From Marinobacter salsuginis (GTDB lineage: Bacteria > Pseudomonadota > Gammaproteobacteria > Pseudomonadales > Oleiphilaceae): a DNA stretch of 64,000 bases. The stretch covers positions 1,488,001 to 1,552,000 of the forward strand of contig NZ_BGZH01000001.1 of NCBI RefSeq assembly GCF_009617755.1, read 5' to 3'. The position numbers were made by a program, and so were the translations under genes. Under the pieces are notes generated by a model. It was not told the DNA's origin. It was given only the letters and a program-made list of their open reading frames with translations, and searched no databases. Below are positions 62,456 through 64,000 of the stretch, piece by piece. How positions within the stretch are numbered: position 1 is the first letter of the stretch; each line of letters begins with the position of its first letter.

Positions 62456-63838
62456 ATGACGACCGAGCAGATCGAACAGCAGCAGGCCGCCGGATTCCGC
62501 AACCTGCGCTTCACGCCAGACCTCGAAGAGGCCTTCCGGCGATCACGGGCCGGCCTGATCAGGCATCGGGCCAGGCCAGTCTCGATCGCCGGGCTGATCC
62601 TGTTTTTGATCTACGCGGTGATGGATGCACTGACCCTCCCTGCCGAGCTGGCCCAGGTCACGGTGTCCATCCGGCTCGCGATTACCTGCCCTGTAATTGC
62701 CATTGTGATCTGGCTCGCCTACCGTCCAGTTCCTTCCGACATCAACTTCGAACGCATCTATACCCTCGCCTATCTCATGGGCGGCCTGAGCGTGGTGGCG
62801 ATCATCGCGGCGGCGCGGCAGGCCGGGTATCCACTGCCCTACGAGGGCATGATCCTGATGCTCATGTTCGGATACTTCGCCATGGGGCTGCCGTTTTTCA
62901 GCGCGTCCCTGGTGTCACTGGTGCTGGTGATCAGCTACCTGATGATCGAGCTGTTAAACGGCATGTCCGGCGCCGCCCTGGCCACCAATCTGTTCTTTCT
63001 GACCACGGCCAACATCATTGGCATGGTGGGCGCCTGGACCAGCGAGTACCGTCACCGTGCACACTTCCTGGATCGTCAACTGCTGGATCGACTGCACCAG
63101 GCAACCAGGGATGAAAGCCGGCGAAAAACCGAACTGATCACCGCGGCCAGCCATGACCTTCGCCAGCCCCTGAACGTGATCGACATAACGCTGGAGAACC
63201 TTTCGCCTGGCCAGGACGGCTCCACCACCCGGCAGTTGAAGGATATGGTCCGACATCTTCGCCGCCTTCTCGGCACCGTCTTTGACAGCGCCAGACTGAA
63301 TGAGGGCATGGTGCAGGCTGATATCCGGCCCACCTCACTGGCGCCGATTTTCCGGGATCTGAATGATCTGATGGCTGATTCATCGGGCAACAGTGACGTG
63401 ACAGTGAAAATCGACCAGGGCACTGGCAACCTCAAGGTCATGGCCGATCCGTCCCTGCTGTCCCGGGTCCTCCAGAATCTGCTGTTCAATGCGGTGCAAC
63501 ATAGCGGTGGCAATCGTATTCACCTGTCTGCACGCAGCGTGGGTACGCAAGTTCTGTTGGAGGTCTCGGATAACGGAACCGGCGTGCCCCCCGAGCTGAA
63601 CGATTCCCTGTTCTCACCCTACGTCAGGGGCCAGGGCCAGACAGACTACCCCGGCCTGGGTCTGGGCCTGACTATCGTAAAGGAATTCGTTGTCCTGATG
63701 CAGGGAACCTGTGGCGTCGAAACAGGGACCGGACGGGGGTCTGTGTTTTGGGTGCGGCTACCGGCGGCCCTCACAGCCAACCGCGTGCACGAGCCAGATT
63801 CACGCACTCCGTCCGGTTATGAACACCAAGCTGGGTGA
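62456..63838 (+). CDS. Membrane sensor histidine kinase
   Basis: A 460-residue kinase. About six membrane helices lie in residues 40-195. The H-box AASHDLRQPLNVI (phospho-acceptor His about residue 238) leads to NLLFNAVQHS, DNGTGVPPEL and GLGLGLTIVKEF of the ATP-binding domain. The signal is unknown. I use ATG 62456; a GTG at 62405 would add 17 residues and neither has a clear ribosome site. Its 3' end overlaps by 68 bases the convergent LuxR-type regulator, its probable partner. Confidence 0.86.
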   Translation: MTTEQIEQQQAAGFRNLRFTPDLEEAFRRSRAGLIRHRARPVSIAGLILFLIYAVMDALTLPAELAQVTVSIRLAITCPVIAIVIWLAYRPVPSDINFERIYTLAYLMGGLSVVAIIAAARQAGYPLPYEGMILMLMFGYFAMGLPFFSASLVSLVLVISYLMIELLNGMSGAALATNLFFLTTANIIGMVGAWTSEYRHRAHFLDRQLLDRLHQATRDESRRKTELITAASHDLRQPLNVIDITLENLSPGQDGSTTRQLKDMVRHLRRLLGTVFDSARLNEGMVQADIRPTSLAPIFRDLNDLMADSSGNSDVTVKIDQGTGNLKVMADPSLLSRVLQNLLFNAVQHSGGNRIHLSARSVGTQVLLEVSDNGTGVPPELNDSLFSPYVRGQGQTDYPGLGLGLTIVKEFVVLMQGTCGVETGTGRGSVFWVRLPAALTANRVHEPDSRTPSGYEHQAG

Positions 63839-64000
63839 AGATGGCCTTGAGGTGGGTTTTTACCGTGTGTTCCGTCAGGTTCAGACTCTGGCAGATGCGT
63901 TTATTGGGGAAGCCCTGCGCCAGGAGGAGAAGCACCTCCATTTGCCGCGGTGTTAACGCCAGATCCTGAGCCAACGGTTGAACACCGCCCGGGAAATAAC
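63771..64000 (-). CDS. LuxR-type response regulator, C-terminal part only
   Basis: The visible 76 codons encode a complete LuxR HTH: LTPRQMEVLLLLAQGFPNKRICQSLNLTEHTVKTHLKAIFTQLGVHNRTECVNLARARGWL. The residues before it (YFPGGVQPLAQDL) look like the linker of a NarL-type response regulator, whose receiver would lie beyond base 64000. It faces the sensor kinase gene and probably forms a two-component pair with it. Confidence 0.88.
   Translation of the reverse strand, partial: YFPGGVQPLAQDLALTPRQMEVLLLLAQGFPNKRICQSLNLTEHTVKTHLKAIFTQLGVHNRTECVNLARARGWL

Overview
The window reads as an ordinary chromosomal segment of a marine gammaproteobacterium, most likely Marinobacter or a close relative. This rests on gene content and order: aroQ-accB-accC-prmA, dusB-fis-purH-purD, a Pseudomonas-type isocitrate lyase of about 530 residues, a LapD-type receptor, and a family I lipase beside its foldase. 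It also fits the GC-rich codon use. This is inference from sequence recognition; no database was searched. I saw no insertion sequence, prophage, CRISPR array, rRNA or tRNA gene.

Layout. 1-3733: a truncated lapD-like c-di-GMP receptor diverges from a response-regulator diguanylate cyclase. 4051-13060: housekeeping genes (aroQ, accBC, prmA, a zinc-ribbon DUF3426 protein, dusB-fis, purHD), closed by a clear terminator. 13175-19073: a lipoprotein hydrolase, a Kef-type antiporter, an EgtB/SenA-like nonheme iron enzyme and an SLC13 permease. 19360-24448: a compact extracellular-matrix locus. It has a degenerate enhancer-binding-protein regulator with an outer-membrane barrel on the + strand. Facing them is a four-gene operon encoding an Asp/Asn/Ser 14-residue-repeat protein, two small secreted proteins and a C39-type peptidase. 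24824-32714: isocitrate lyase, a DUF1538 membrane protein with PII-like and CBS partners, a CASTOR/POLLUX-type channel and a DauA-like SulP transporter. 32815-37077: mostly small or poorly characterised genes (RHH, ChaN, macro domain, SIMPL, GH84, a helical-bundle protein). 37224-42904: a DctPQM TRAP transporter, then a CFA-synthase-like methyltransferase overlapping a flavin reductase. 42970-50736: a beta-propeller lipoprotein, Dps, DUF2061, a disulfide oxidoreductase, a LysE exporter, DAHP synthase with its aromatic leader peptide, a secretin-N-like protein and a DnaJ-domain protein. 50972-55161: an RND efflux pump. 55223-64000: an AraC regulator, a GGDEF-EAL protein, an Aer-like chemoreceptor, a DUF3301 protein, lipase plus foldase, a sensor kinase and a truncated LuxR-type regulator.

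Themes and highlights. Three c-di-GMP proteins, a VpsR-like regulator and the matrix locus point to control of surface attachment. The matrix locus is the best candidate for an under-described system. Its secreted proteins share a C-terminal Q-N-x5-V-x-Q signature. The two small ones carry a double-glycine-leader-like motif at the same residue positions (35-46), matching the C39 peptidase encoded with them. The operon has a near-consensus sigma-54 promoter with an upstream dyad. The second highlight is a transcription attenuator before DAHP synthase: a leader peptide with the run FFWWFGYGFYF, followed by alternative hairpins and a terminator. The third is the DUF1538-PII-CBS operon, which looks like a nucleotide-sensing transport module.
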